DNA of 12,543 bases from Desulfocapsa sulfexigens (GCA_015661935.1 DQVD01000128.1:1-12543); one strand, 5' to 3'. Shown: positions 1 to 8,160, counted from the first letter of the stretch. The notes: a model not told the origin generated them from the letters alone. Program-made: numbers and translations.

Positions 1-4
1 GTAT

Positions 5-82
5 GCGCTCATATTTAGGTTATATTTGATTGATCTGAAGCTGAGATTGCATAGATGGGGAAGTTATTTCGTCCCCGTTCCT
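5..82 (-). repeat. REP-flanked MITE-like element, left-end copy (internally deleted)
   Basis: Positions 56-82 are a 27-nt REP-type unit whose reverse complement is identical to 12304-12330. Positions 5-29 resemble the reverse complement of about 12455-12480: GCGCTC, then three different bases, then a shared TTTAGGTTATATT. Positions 36-48 (CTGAAGC and following) resemble the reverse complement of about 12362-12376. The three blocks are in the same order as in the intact element at 12304-12513 read on the minus strand. This copy therefore looks like a deletion derivative that lost the central hairpin. It ends 21 nt before the thiS start codon. The left edge may lie outside the window. Confidence 0.72.
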
Positions 83-103
83 CAATACAATTCACAAAAT
101 TGC

Positions 104-304
104 ATGAATCTTACAGTAAACGGCAACATCAAATCTTTTCAGGACATCTCCACCGTTACAGATTTACTTAAAACCCTGCAACTTCCACCTGAAACGGTTG
201 TTGTTGAATTAAATACTATAATCATCCCGCCTGACGCCTATAATTCAGCAAAACTTGCAGAAAGCGATCAGGTTGAAATAATACGATTTGTTGGAGGCGG
301 CTGA
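104..304 (+). CDS. thiS: ThiS, sulfur carrier protein for thiazole synthesis
   Basis: This encodes 66 residues, the usual ThiS length, with the ubiquitin-like pattern MNLTVNG at the start and FVGGG at the C terminus. In the known pathway the terminal glycine is adenylated by ThiF and converted to a thiocarboxylate that donates sulfur to the thiazole ring made by ThiG. The reading frame is open upstream to about position 26, but that part translates the REP repeat, so the ATG at 104 is chosen because it matches the ThiS N terminus. No clear ribosome binding site precedes it. The stop is followed after one base by thiG, so the two are surely co-expressed. Neither thiF nor thiE is in the window, so the activating enzyme must be encoded elsewhere. 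Confidence 0.93.
   Translation: MNLTVNGNIKSFQDISTVTDLLKTLQLPPETVVVELNTIIIPPDAYNSAKLAESDQVEIIRFVGGG
293..297 (+). promoter_or_regulatory. Ribosome binding site of thiG inside the ThiS Gly codons
   Basis: GGAGG lies 8 nt before the thiG ATG at 306. The same bases form the GGA-GGC glycine codons at the functional C terminus of ThiS. The site selects the ATG at 306 over the frame extension that begins at 288. Confidence 0.75.
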
Positions 305-305
305 C

Positions 306-1088
306 ATGCTGACCATCGCTGGAACAGAATTTCGTTCCCGACTTTTTCTGGGAACAGGAAAGTTCTCTTCATCCACTGTTATGGCTGATGCCATTGCAGC
401 ATCCGATTGTCAAATGGTCACCGTGGCACTGCGCCGCGTGGATCTTGATAACCCCGAAGATGATATCATGAAAGCTTTAAGCCTTCGTGAATACACGTTT
501 CTTCCAAACACTTCAGGTGCACGAGATGCGAATGAGGCCATACGTCTTGCCCATCTTGCCCGTGCAGCTTCCGGTTCATCATGGCTGAAACTCGAAGTCA
601 CTCCTGATCCACGAACTCTGCTTCCAGATCCCGTTGAAACATTACTCGCAACTGAGAAACTGGTTAAAGATGGTTTTATCGTACTTCCGTATATGAATGC
701 TGATCCAATTCTTGCACTAAAACTTCAGGATGCAGGAGCTGCAGCTGTTATGCCTCTTGGATCACCCATTGGTACCAACCAGGGTGTACTCAGTGATTCC
801 ATGGTTGAAATTATCATTGATCAGGCGCGTGTTCCTGTAGTGGTGGATGCCGGAATTGGTGCTCCATCCCATGCGGCCTATGCCATGGAAATGGGTGCCG
901 ATGCTGTGCTGGTAAATACCGCAATTTCCATAGCTGGTGATCCTGTCGCCATGGCAGCAGCATTTGCAAAAGCAGTTGAAGCCGGCAGGACGGCCTTTGT
1001 TGCCGGGATGGGACAACGAAGCAAACAGGCAAGTGCATCATCACCTGATGATGGAAAACTTTCCTCAGATCTTGGATTTTTGGCCTGA
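306..1088 (+). CDS. thiG: ThiG, thiazole synthase
   Basis: This encodes 260 residues, close to the roughly 256 of characterised ThiG. The enzyme is a cytosolic TIM-barrel protein. It condenses deoxyxylulose 5-phosphate, dehydroglycine and sulfur from ThiS thiocarboxylate into the thiazole phosphate moiety of thiamin. Visible family marks are LFLGTGKF (residues 14-20), the VALRRVD block near 40-46, the Schiff-base lysine in SWLKLEV (Lys95), [10 protein letters not shown] after it, and the phosphate-binding [12 protein letters not shown] segment followed by [12 protein letters not shown]. The start at 306 is fixed by GGAGG at 293-297. The TGA at 1086-1088 is followed one base later by the thiH ATG, which indicates a translationally coupled thiSGH operon. 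Confidence 0.97.
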   Translation: MLTIAGTEFRSRLFLGTGKFSSSTVMADAIAASDCQMVTVALRRVDLDNPEDDIMKALSLREYTFLPNTSGARDANEAIRLAHLARAASGSSWLKLEVTPDPRTLLPDPVETLLATEKLVKDGFIVLPYMNADPILALKLQDAGAAAVMPLGSPIGTNQGVLSDSMVEIIIDQARVPVVVDAGIGAPSHAAYAMEMGADAVLVNTAISIAGDPVAMAAAFAKAVEAGRTAFVAGMGQRSKQASASSPDDGKLSSDLGFLA

Positions 1089-1089
1089 T

Positions 1090-2196
1090 ATGTTTAAAAC
1101 ACCGGATTTCATTCAGCTTGGCAAACAGGTCAGATCCGCCACTGCTGAAGATGTTGAACATGCTCTTAACGCTACACGGCTTAGCCTTGATGACCTTGCG
1201 GCTCTGATGTCTCCTGCGGCTGAACCCTATCTGCCAAAAATGGCTGCCAGATCTTCTGAAATAACCCTTGCACGTTTTGGCAAAACCACCCAGTTATACG
1301 CCCCAATCTATCTTTCAAATTACTGCACTAATCGATGTGTTTATTGCGGTTTTTCCGCAGATAATCTGATTAAACGTAAATGCTTGACGATTGAAGAAGC
1401 TGAAAAAGAAGCGATGATTCTTCATGATCGTGGATTTCAACATATCCTGCTGGTTTCAGGCGAAGCTGAAAATGCAGTAGACGTTGAATATATGGAGGCA
1501 ATTGCCCTCAGGCTACGAGACAAATTTGCAGCTGTCTCAATTGAAATTCAACCCATGTCCACCGAACATTACCACCGCCTGTTCCTGGCAGGAATTACAG
1601 CTGTTGCAGTGTATCAGGAAACATATGATCGCAATCTTTATAAAAAAGTACATTTGTCCGGTAAAAAAAGCGACTATGACTATCGCCTTGAAACCCCTGC
1701 CCGGGTAGCTGAGGCTGGAATGCGTGAAGTTGGCATTGGAGCACTCCTGGGCCTTGGTGACTGGCGTGCTGAAGGCCTGGCGATTGGTTACCATCTTCAC
1801 TGGCTTCGCAAAAAATTCTGGTCAACGGCTTTTACTGTTTCTTTCCCACGTATGCGACCAGCCACCGGAGAATTTGAGCCCCTGGAAATAGTAAGTGAGA
1901 GCAATCTCAGCCAGTTAATTTTTGCCCTGCGCCTCTTTGATCAGGATGTGGGTCTTATCGTCTCCACCAGAGAGGAAGCACGATATCGTGATGGAATGCT
2001 TGGGCTTGGGCCAACCCGATATTCGGCGGGGTCGTGTACCGCGCCTGGTGGCTATGGAAATTCGGATGGTGACGCGGAACAATTCAGTGTTGGTGACCAC
2101 AGATCCCTTGATGAGGTCAGTGCAATTATCAGAGAAAAGGGTTTTGACCCTGTATGCAAGGATTGGGACTGCAGATTTCAGATTACTGATTATTAA
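1090..2196 (+). CDS. thiH: ThiH, radical-SAM 2-iminoacetate synthase (tyrosine lyase)
   Basis: This encodes 368 residues, against 377 in E. coli. It carries the radical-SAM cluster motif CX3CX2C as CTNRCVYC at residues 79-86. Other ThiH-like blocks are PIYLSNYC, HILLVSGE, VYQETYDR, KKSDYDYRLETP, GIGALLGLGDWR and VSFPRMRP. The enzyme uses SAM and a 4Fe-4S cluster to cleave tyrosine into dehydroglycine and p-cresol. ThiG uses the dehydroglycine. This is the oxygen-sensitive route, as opposed to the glycine oxidase ThiO of aerobes, so it fits an anaerobic host. The ATG at 1090 follows the thiG stop by one base. In-frame ATGs at 1048 and 1051, inside thiG, would add 13-14 residues. None of these starts has a strong ribosome binding site, so the exact start is uncertain. 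Confidence 0.95.
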   Translation: MFKTPDFIQLGKQVRSATAEDVEHALNATRLSLDDLAALMSPAAEPYLPKMAARSSEITLARFGKTTQLYAPIYLSNYCTNRCVYCGFSADNLIKRKCLTIEEAEKEAMILHDRGFQHILLVSGEAENAVDVEYMEAIALRLRDKFAAVSIEIQPMSTEHYHRLFLAGITAVAVYQETYDRNLYKKVHLSGKKSDYDYRLETPARVAEAGMREVGIGALLGLGDWRAEGLAIGYHLHWLRKKFWSTAFTVSFPRMRPATGEFEPLEIVSESNLSQLIFALRLFDQDVGLIVSTREEARYRDGMLGLGPTRYSAGSCTAPGGYGNSDGDAEQFSVGDHRSLDEVSAIIREKGFDPVCKDWDCRFQITDY

Positions 2197-2243
2197 ATCA
2201 ACCTCCTGTTTTATTAACTTTCAACTTGAACGGAGTAATTATT

Positions 2244-3533
2244 ATGAGTGATATCAAAAAAAAGTACACCACCATTCTTGGGGATAGTTTTCCTCTTGAT
2301 ATGACCATTTCCTTTGGAGACCAGAAACTTGTCTACCGCAAACGTACCTGGGAAATCAAAATGGAAGATGGCTCAGTTGATGAACGCGGGATCCGTTATG
2401 GTGAAAACCCTGATCAGGAAGCTGCTCTCTATGAACTGGTTAACGGCAATCTGACTCTTGGTGACTGTAAATTTATCGAGCCTGGCAACGGTCTTGTTTC
2501 CGCAATTCCGGTGGAAGATATGCTACAGGTTGGAAAACATCCTGGAAAGATCAATCTTACCGATGTTGATAATGGACTCAATATTATAAAATATATGACC
2601 AACAAACCGGCAGCCGTTATCCTCAAACATAACAACCCCTGTGGCGCTGCCATTGGTGAATCCTTAAGTGATGCCTATAACAAAGCCAACCGTTGCGACC
2701 GTATTGCCGCCTTTGGGGGAGCTGTTATCATGAGCCGTCCGGTTGATAACGATACAGCACGGATGATGTCAGAAAACTACCTCGAAGTTGTCTGTGCCCC
2801 TGATTTTGAAGAAGGCAGCCTTGAAATTCTTGCAGCACGTAAAAATCTCCGGATTATTAAGATGCATGCCATTGACCGTCTTGCCGACTTTGAAAAATTT
2901 CGTTTTGTTGATTTTAAAAGTCTCATTGATGGCGGTATCATTGCCCAGCAATCAGCTGTAAACTCCATCCGCTCCATCGCAGATCTACAACCTGCCACAG
3001 TAACCCGAAAAGGTGTTGAGTACAAATGTGACAGAGAACCCACCCAGCGTGAAATTGATGATATGATCTTTGGCTGGGCCGTTGAGCATGGTGTAACATC
3101 AAACTCAATTCTCTACATTAAAGATGGGTGTACTGTTGGAATTGGAACCGGTGAGCAGGACAGAGTAGGTGTGGCTGAAATTGCTGTCCACAAAGCCTAT
3201 ATTAAATATGCTGATATCCTCTGTTTTGATGAACACAAAATACCCTATGCTGATCTTTGTCTTGAAATCACACAAGGTAAACGAGACGTGGCCCAAAAAG
3301 AAGAGATCGACGCCAAAGTCCAGGATGATCGTGCCAACCTCCCCGGATCTGTTATGATCTCAGATGCCTTTTTCCCATTCAGAGATGGAGCAGATGTCGG
3401 TATAAATCAGGGTGTTACAGCAATTCTTCAGGCAGGTGGTTCCATGCGTGACTCTGACACCATTGACGCTTGTAATGAAGCTGATCCAAAAGTTGCCATG
3501 ATGTTTACCGGACAGCGCTCTTTCAAACACTGA
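2244..3533 (+). CDS. Stand-alone AICAR formyltransferase (PurH C-terminal half homologue)
   Basis: This encodes 429 residues matching only the AICAR transformylase half of bifunctional PurH. The N-terminal IMP-cyclohydrolase domain is absent. The reaction transfers a formyl group from 10-formyltetrahydrofolate to AICAR, giving FAICAR, the step before ring closure to IMP. Seen in the sequence are RYGENPDQEAALY (residues 51-63), the catalytic Lys-His in ILKHNNPCGAA (Lys128, His129), and GSVMISDAFFPFRDG (368-382) followed by AGGSMRD and the terminal FTGQRSFKH. Typical PurH has NPH where this protein has NPD. The start at 2244 follows CGGAGT at 2231-2236. An upstream TTG at 2226 is less likely. 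The 47-nt gap after thiH has no terminator, so read-through from the thi genes is plausible. A separate cyclohydrolase (PurO-like or a lone PurH N-domain) should exist elsewhere. Confidence 0.9.
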   Translation: MSDIKKKYTTILGDSFPLDMTISFGDQKLVYRKRTWEIKMEDGSVDERGIRYGENPDQEAALYELVNGNLTLGDCKFIEPGNGLVSAIPVEDMLQVGKHPGKINLTDVDNGLNIIKYMTNKPAAVILKHNNPCGAAIGESLSDAYNKANRCDRIAAFGGAVIMSRPVDNDTARMMSENYLEVVCAPDFEEGSLEILAARKNLRIIKMHAIDRLADFEKFRFVDFKSLIDGGIIAQQSAVNSIRSIADLQPATVTRKGVEYKCDREPTQREIDDMIFGWAVEHGVTSNSILYIKDGCTVGIGTGEQDRVGVAEIAVHKAYIKYADILCFDEHKIPYADLCLEITQGKRDVAQKEEIDAKVQDDRANLPGSVMISDAFFPFRDGADVGINQGVTAILQAGGSMRDSDTIDACNEADPKVAMMFTGQRSFKH

Positions 3534-3581
3534 TCGAGAGGTTTAAACATTCATGGTGCCTGCCCACGGCACAGCTCCTTC

Positions 3582-3597
3582 AGGGTTCGGAAAGAAA
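3582..3597 (+). repeat. Degenerate REP-like core at the purine gene terminator
   Basis: The 16-mer AGGGTTCGGAAAGAAA occurs here and again, identically, at 9031-9046. Its layout resembles the REP core AGGAACGGGGACGAAATAA at 12304, which is why it is listed as a degenerate member. Here it forms the left arm of the terminator hairpin. The relation to the REP family is inference from a by-eye alignment. Confidence 0.45.
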
Positions 3598-3630
3598 CAA
3601 CCTGAACTTTCCGACCCCTTACTTTTTATT
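3583..3630 (+). terminator. Intrinsic terminator after the formyltransferase gene
   Basis: The left arm 3583-3594 (GGGTTCGGAAAG) pairs with 3607-3617 (CTTTCCGACCC) around a 12-nt loop, with one bulged T. The T-rich tract ACTTTTTATT follows at 3621-3630. This tract is the complement of the last codons of the convergent yibQ gene, so the terminator overlaps the 3' end of that gene. On the minus strand there is no T-run after the hairpin, so it should act mainly on the plus-strand transcript. A shorter GTGCC/GGCAC hairpin sits upstream at 3556-3572. Confidence 0.7.
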
Positions 3631-4563
3631 CAGCTCAGTTAACAGCTCCTGAACACTTATCAACCGAACACGCTTTAATAGCTTTTCCCGGCAATTTGTC
3701 AAGGCCGCGAGAGTTGCTTCGTGGGGATGTCCGATCCCTATGGCCCAACCATTCTCCTCTGCACTTTTCACCAGTTTTTGGAGTTGCTCACAAACTTTAT
3801 CCTGGGAACGTACATTATCGAGAAAGATATGACGTCTTGCAGTGAGCACTCCGGCAGCAATGGCAGCGGCAAATCCCTGACTTTTTGCAGTGGTAACACT
3901 ATCTATAAAAAATAATCCTTGAGCACGTATAAGCTGCATCAAGTCATCCATTGCCGCTCGATCTTCGGTATACAAAGAACCCATGTGGTTGTTTACGCCT
4001 ACGGCATAAGGAACAGCCTGGAAATTCTGATGAAAGATACGCTTTTGTTCTTCTTTACTCTGCCCGAGCAGCAATGCTCCCGGCCCCGGATCCCGTTCTT
4101 TACTCTTGGGCTCCATGGGCTGATGTAGAAGGATCACCCGCCCTGCCCGAAAAGCCTTCTCTACGAGATATGTTGTGTGAGGTGCCGCAGCCAGGAATGA
4201 GAAGGTCACATTCATGGGAAGGGCAAGGAGTTTATTTCCTATCTCTTTATGATAGCCCATATCATCAATGATGATTGCAACGAGCGGCAAACTGGAATCG
4301 GGAACAGGTGGAATATCAGGAGGCAATTCAGGAACACTTGTATAAGATTCCTCAAAGACCATATCAAGGTTTTGTTTTTTTTCTGCAGTTGCACCATGGG
4401 CAATGGCTGTTCTGAAAAAAATTACATACCCTGCTGCTCCCATTGAAAAGAGCAACAGTCCAAGAAGAATAAGAAAAGAAAATATCCTTACAGCAATTGG
4501 TGACGATTTCCTATTCTTCTTTTTACGGCGTCTTGCTTTCTTCTTATTGATTTTCCTGCTCAT
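3619..4563 (-). CDS. yibQ: YibQ-type divergent polysaccharide deacetylase family protein
   Basis: This encodes 314 residues. The first 24 are extremely basic (runs of Lys/Arg), followed by one hydrophobic segment at about 26-50, so the protein is probably anchored in the inner membrane with its catalytic-like domain in the periplasm. A proline-rich stretch (about 78-93) leads into the NodB-like fold marks: AIIIDDMGYH with Asp100-Asp101, VILLHQPMEP, YAVGVNNHMGS (His193), FFIDSVT and IGIGHPHEAT. These match the DUF610/YibQ family, known as divergent polysaccharide deacetylases. No substrate has been firmly assigned and none should be assumed. The gene starts 10 nt after the polyprenyl synthase stop with only a weak ribosome binding site, so it is the last gene of the minus-strand unit. 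Confidence 0.9.
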   Translation of the reverse strand: MSRKINKKKARRRKKKNRKSSPIAVRIFSFLILLGLLLFSMGAAGYVIFFRTAIAHGATAEKKQNLDMVFEESYTSVPELPPDIPPVPDSSLPLVAIIIDDMGYHKEIGNKLLALPMNVTFSFLAAAPHTTYLVEKAFRAGRVILLHQPMEPKSKERDPGPGALLLGQSKEEQKRIFHQNFQAVPYAVGVNNHMGSLYTEDRAAMDDLMQLIRAQGLFFIDSVTTAKSQGFAAAIAAGVLTARRHIFLDNVRSQDKVCEQLQKLVKSAEENGWAIGIGHPHEATLAALTNCREKLLKRVRLISVQELLTELNKK

Positions 4564-4573
4564 GGTATCTTAA

Positions 4574-5599
4574 CTACTTTTTTCTTGCCAATACATACTG
4601 TGCTAACGCGTTTAGAACTGAAAGAACCGGTCGGCACTCTTCACCTGAAAATAGCCTCAATCCTGCGACAACTTTTGCCACAATGGATTCCGCTCTTTTC
4701 CGACTTGAAGAAAAACCGTCATATTTTTCAATTAACCCATAAACTTCAGAAAAACCATCCTGACGAGCACTTTCATTTTCAAGAAGAAAAAGAAGTCTTG
4801 CTTTGTCCTCCGCACTCGCGCTGCTAAGGGCAAGAATAAGAGGAAGGGTCATCTTGCCTTCCTGAAAATCATTTCCGACTGCTTTTCCTGTTTGTACAGT
4901 CTCTCCCTGGTAATCAAGTAAATCATCTATAATCTGAAATGCTGTTCCAAGACCTATCCCATATTCTGCCAGAGCATGCTGCTGAATAGTAGTTGCTCCT
5001 CCGGCAAGTGCTCCAATCTCACAGGTAGCAGCAATAAGCAGTGCAGTTTTTCCCTTTACTGCGGCAAAATAATCATCTTCTGACAGATTATAATTTTGCG
5101 CGTTGCGAAGCTGAAGAAATTCACCATCAACCATTGCGTTTGTTGCCTGGCAAAAAATTTTGAGTGCGTCAATACCACCTAGTGCCCCAACAAGAAACAT
5201 GGAACGGGAATGAAGAAAATCACCGCCTAGAATAGCTGCGACTACACCAAATTTTTTATTAACTGAAGGTTTTCCACGACGCATATCTGCACGATCAATA
5301 ACATCATCATGAAAAAGAGTGGCCCCGTGCAGATATTCAAAAGCAATGGCCAGTTTATAGATATCTCTTTTACCATCAGATCTAAACCCACAAAGACGTG
5401 CTGCCAGGACAAGCAACAAAGGACGGAGACGTTTTCCGCCATTAAAGATTCCATATTCGAGGACTTCACTTAAAAGCGGATCTGAACCAGTAGTGACTTC
5501 CTGCAAATCCTCACGCATGCTTTGCTCAATCTTTGCAACATCCGGTGCGATGGCTACCATCAACTCGTCTTTGGGGGTGGTCATAGCTGCATCTGCCAT
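4574..5599 (-). CDS. Long-chain trans-polyprenyl diphosphate synthase
   Basis: This encodes 341 residues of the all-alpha isoprenoid synthase family. GGKRLRP (54-60) binds isopentenyl diphosphate. The first Asp-rich motif is DDVID at 98-102, followed by MRRGKPS, and the second is DDLLD at 225-229. Both Asp motifs bind magnesium and the allylic diphosphate. The residue five positions before the first motif is alanine (Ala93). Short-chain synthases carry a bulky aromatic residue there, so a long product is expected, as in IspB-type enzymes that make the quinone side chain. A role in menaquinone synthesis is inference. AAGGA followed by seven bases precedes the ATG at 5599, which supports this start. 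The gene lies 17 nt after the helicase stop, in the same transcription unit. Chain length cannot be read from the sequence. Confidence 0.92.
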   Translation of the reverse strand: MADAAMTTPKDELMVAIAPDVAKIEQSMREDLQEVTTGSDPLLSEVLEYGIFNGGKRLRPLLLVLAARLCGFRSDGKRDIYKLAIAFEYLHGATLFHDDVIDRADMRRGKPSVNKKFGVVAAILGGDFLHSRSMFLVGALGGIDALKIFCQATNAMVDGEFLQLRNAQNYNLSEDDYFAAVKGKTALLIAATCEIGALAGGATTIQQHALAEYGIGLGTAFQIIDDLLDYQGETVQTGKAVGNDFQEGKMTLPLILALSSASAEDKARLLFLLENESARQDGFSEVYGLIEKYDGFSSSRKRAESIVAKVVAGLRLFSGEECRPVLSVLNALAQYVLARKK

Positions 5600-5616
5600 T
5601 TCTTTATCCTTGTAAA

Positions 5617-7563
5617 TTATTTTACTGCAAAAAACTTTGCAACTTCTTCAAGATCTCTCACCACGGGAGATGGTGGCAAACCTGCCCTAAATATCCGGCC
5701 ATACCCTTTTGAATATAATCGAATATCCATAATAGCGATTACGCCTCGATCAGTACCTGCCCGCATAAGACGCCCAACGCCCTGTCTGAGAGCAAGAATG
5801 GCTCTTGGGATCTGAAACTGAAAGAAGGGTTTTCCTCCATCCTCTTCAATGGCCTTCATCCTTGCCTGAATCACGGGGTCGCTCGGTACTTCAAATGGAA
5901 GTTTGTCAATCACCACACAGCTTAAAGAGTCTCCTGAGATATCCACACCTTCCCAAAAACTGGCAACCGCAAGCAAAACTGAATCAGTTGTCTCCCTGAA
6001 TTGATCAAGAAGCGCATGCCGGGAAGCCGTTCCCTGTACCAACACAGGATACGGCAACCTGTCTGCAAGAAACTCAGCCACCATATCCATGGCCCTGAAA
6101 CTGGTGAAAAGAACAAGTGCCCTCCCCCTGCTGATTGTTAACAACTTGTAAATACGATCACAAAGGGCATCATTATAACCCGCTGCTGCAGCCTCAGGAA
6201 AACCCTGTTCAGGTACATATAACAGAGTTCTCTCTTTATAGTCAAAGGGGGAATGCAGGCACAATGTTTTACTTGAGTTATCTATCCCCAGGCGTTCCCG
6301 CATATACTTGAAGTCTCCGCCAGTTGTGAGTGTTGCCGAAGTCATAATACATGACTGCACAGAGTTATAGAGACAATTCTCCAGCTCTTCTGCAACCCGT
6401 AGCGGAGTTGCAGACAAGCTGACAGTTCGCTCACGCCTCTCATACCAGTGAATAAAATGTCCGATTCCTGCTTCTCTCGGCCCTGCAATATGGAGCAGAT
6501 CCTTTTCAAGCACACCTGCGCGATCGGCGAACAGATTCCAGATTTCTCCATGGGAACCCAGCTTCAAACATCTCTCACCAAGTTCTTCCAAACCTTTAAC
6601 CAGGTTTTCAAAAGTTTCCCGCCAGCCACTCACAGTATCAAGAAGTGGCTCCAAAGGATAACGACCTCTCTTCGCGGGGAAAAGAGCCACAAACAGATCC
6701 AGTCGCTGCTTTAAGCCTCGGGCATATCCAAGAAGATGATCACGCTCCGAGGGTGACAGATCAGTTTCAACCTGACGTTCAATATCTCCTATAAGATCAA
6801 GAAGCTGATAGTGGCTGAAATGTTTTCCAAAAAAATTCGTGGCAACATTTTCCAGATGATGCGCCTCATCAAAAACAACCGACTGATAACGTGGGAGAAT
6901 TTCTCCATACCCCGCCTGACGCAGAGCAAGATCCGAGAAAAAAAGATGATGATTTACAATAAGAAGCCTGGCGGATCCAGCATGTTTTCGCAGGCGATTC
7001 ACAAAACAGAGGGTAGACTCAGGACAATCTCCTCCTAAACACTGATTTGATTGAGCTGAAATTTTAGGCCAGAGGGGGGAACGATCCGGCAGCCAGGAAA
7101 GCTCTGCCCGATCTCCACTTTCAGTTTTACCCAGCCATTCCTCAATTCGTTTCTCATCTTTATTATCCACAAATGAAGTCTGGGGTGTAGAGCGATGCTG
7201 AAACCAGCGATAATGACAAAGATAATTTTGCCTTCCTTTAACGCAGAGTGCGGGAATATCCATCTCCAACACATCTTCAAGAAGCGGGACTTCCTTTTTA
7301 AGAATTTGATCCTGGAGATTAATGGTGGCTGTCGATACCACAATCCGTTGTCCTGAAAGAAGAGCAGGGACAAGATAAGCAAGGGTTTTTCCAATACCGG
7401 TTTCGGCCTCAACAAGAAGAAGCGCAGCCCGGCCATCTGTTCGTTCATCACCTGTCTGCAAAATATCAGCAACAGCCTCAGCCATCTGTAACTGCCCGGC
7501 GCGCGGCTCAAATCCCTTTAATCTAGAAGCGAGTTTCCCCCCTTCCGCAAAAATTTCTTTCAC
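5617..7563 (-). CDS. yoaA: ATP-dependent DNA helicase, YoaA/DinG family (iron-sulfur, XPD-like)
   Basis: This encodes 648 residues, similar in length to E. coli YoaA. The Walker A motif is EAETGIGKT (52-60). The iron-sulfur domain has cysteines at 116 (KGRQNYLC) and at 175, 180 and 186 (QCLGGDC, TLC). The Walker B DEAH box is at 232-235, and motif VI is QGVGRLMR near residue 604. SFWEGVDI and VVIDKLPF are also typical of this group. Members are superfamily 2 helicases that move 5' to 3' on DNA and take part in repair and replication stress. The start codon is GTG, preceded by TTGGAGGAG. It overlaps the stop of the upstream HEAT-repeat gene as GTGA, which implies translational coupling. The order of motifs and the region around the FeS domain resemble YoaA more than DinG. 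The subfamily call is from memory of those sequences. Confidence 0.93.
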   Translation of the reverse strand: MKEIFAEGGKLASRLKGFEPRAGQLQMAEAVADILQTGDERTDGRAALLLVEAETGIGKTLAYLVPALLSGQRIVVSTATINLQDQILKKEVPLLEDVLEMDIPALCVKGRQNYLCHYRWFQHRSTPQTSFVDNKDEKRIEEWLGKTESGDRAELSWLPDRSPLWPKISAQSNQCLGGDCPESTLCFVNRLRKHAGSARLLIVNHHLFFSDLALRQAGYGEILPRYQSVVFDEAHHLENVATNFFGKHFSHYQLLDLIGDIERQVETDLSPSERDHLLGYARGLKQRLDLFVALFPAKRGRYPLEPLLDTVSGWRETFENLVKGLEELGERCLKLGSHGEIWNLFADRAGVLEKDLLHIAGPREAGIGHFIHWYERRERTVSLSATPLRVAEELENCLYNSVQSCIMTSATLTTGGDFKYMRERLGIDNSSKTLCLHSPFDYKERTLLYVPEQGFPEAAAAGYNDALCDRIYKLLTISRGRALVLFTSFRAMDMVAEFLADRLPYPVLVQGTASRHALLDQFRETTDSVLLAVASFWEGVDISGDSLSCVVIDKLPFEVPSDPVIQARMKAIEEDGGKPFFQFQIPRAILALRQGVGRLMRAGTDRGVIAIMDIRLYSKGYGRIFRAGLPPSPVVRDLEEVAKFFAVK

Positions 7564-7955
7564 TCTATCTCCTCCAAAACGTCCCTTGCTACTTCCCGCA
7601 CCTGAGGCGAATCATCTTGAAGTCCCCTGCGAATACATTGGATTGCACCGTCGTTTCCTATAATCCCTAAAACACTAATCACTTCCCCACGAACATGAGG
7701 AAGACTATGACCAAATGCCTCACACAGTGATGGAACAGCTAAGGAAATCTCATCTTTGCAATGGATCTTCAGTTCCTCAAACAAAACAGAGCCCCCCAGG
7801 CGGACATTAAACCGTTCGTCATCGAGTAGCTCTCCTACCCAACCATAATATCGGGTATCCTGCTTAAACATCTCAAAGATATTTTCTACATGACCCATCT
7901 CAAGAAAATCTGCAATGACCTTCTTCAACTCTTCATCACTCACCTTATCCTTCAC
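7560..7955 (-). CDS. Small HEAT-repeat protein
   Basis: This encodes 131 residues from the GTG at 7955, chosen because AAAGGAGT (7961-7968) lies five bases before it. An earlier in-frame GTG at 7982 would add nine residues but has no such site. The sequence is acidic and mostly helical. Its last half shows two HEAT-like units, around PSLCEAFGHSLPHVRGEVISVLGIIG and then GAIQCIRRGLQDDS with PQVREVARDVLE. HEAT repeats form a helical solenoid used for protein binding, and no catalytic motif is present. The function is unknown. The 4-nt GTGA overlap with the helicase gene suggests the two proteins are made together, and a physical partnership is possible but unproven. It appears to be the first gene of the minus-strand unit that runs to yibQ. 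Confidence 0.8.
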   Translation of the reverse strand: MKDKVSDEELKKVIADFLEMGHVENIFEMFKQDTRYYGWVGELLDDERFNVRLGGSVLFEELKIHCKDEISLAVPSLCEAFGHSLPHVRGEVISVLGIIGNDGAIQCIRRGLQDDSPQVREVARDVLEEIE

Positions 7956-8076
7956 ATACGACTCCTTTATCAAGACAATCACTAATTATAATAGGAATGT
8001 TTACGATTTTTCCTTTCATTTTTAAACCAGCCCTGTACAATCTATTTGTGGTGTTATTCAGCAGTTTTGTCAATGC

Positions 8077-8160
8077 TAAGGAACAGGAACGAAATAAATT
8101 GAGCATATCGGGAATCTCGTACCTCGCTTACCTGCGCTGCAATTTTTTCGCGTACGTTCA
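8077..8160 (+). repeat. Degenerate REP-like repeat, copy 1 upstream of the M50 gene
   Basis: It begins TAAGGAACAGGAACGAAATAA, close to the REP core at 12304 (AGGAACGGGGACGAAATAA). It ends with GCAATTTTTTCGCGTACGTTC at 8139-8159. Both ends match the copy at 8305-8366 in the same order, with about 20 extra bases between them here. Confidence 0.6.

Noticed and set aside
41..46. CTGAGA upstream of thiS as a TPP riboswitch
   Set aside because: Only this hexamer is present. The conserved ACCCTTGAACCTGA partner block does not follow, and the bases lie inside repeat DNA.
937..1089. Longer ThiH starting far inside thiG
   Set aside because: The extension is an out-of-frame shadow of thiG. Family alignment supports starts at 1090 or possibly 1051.
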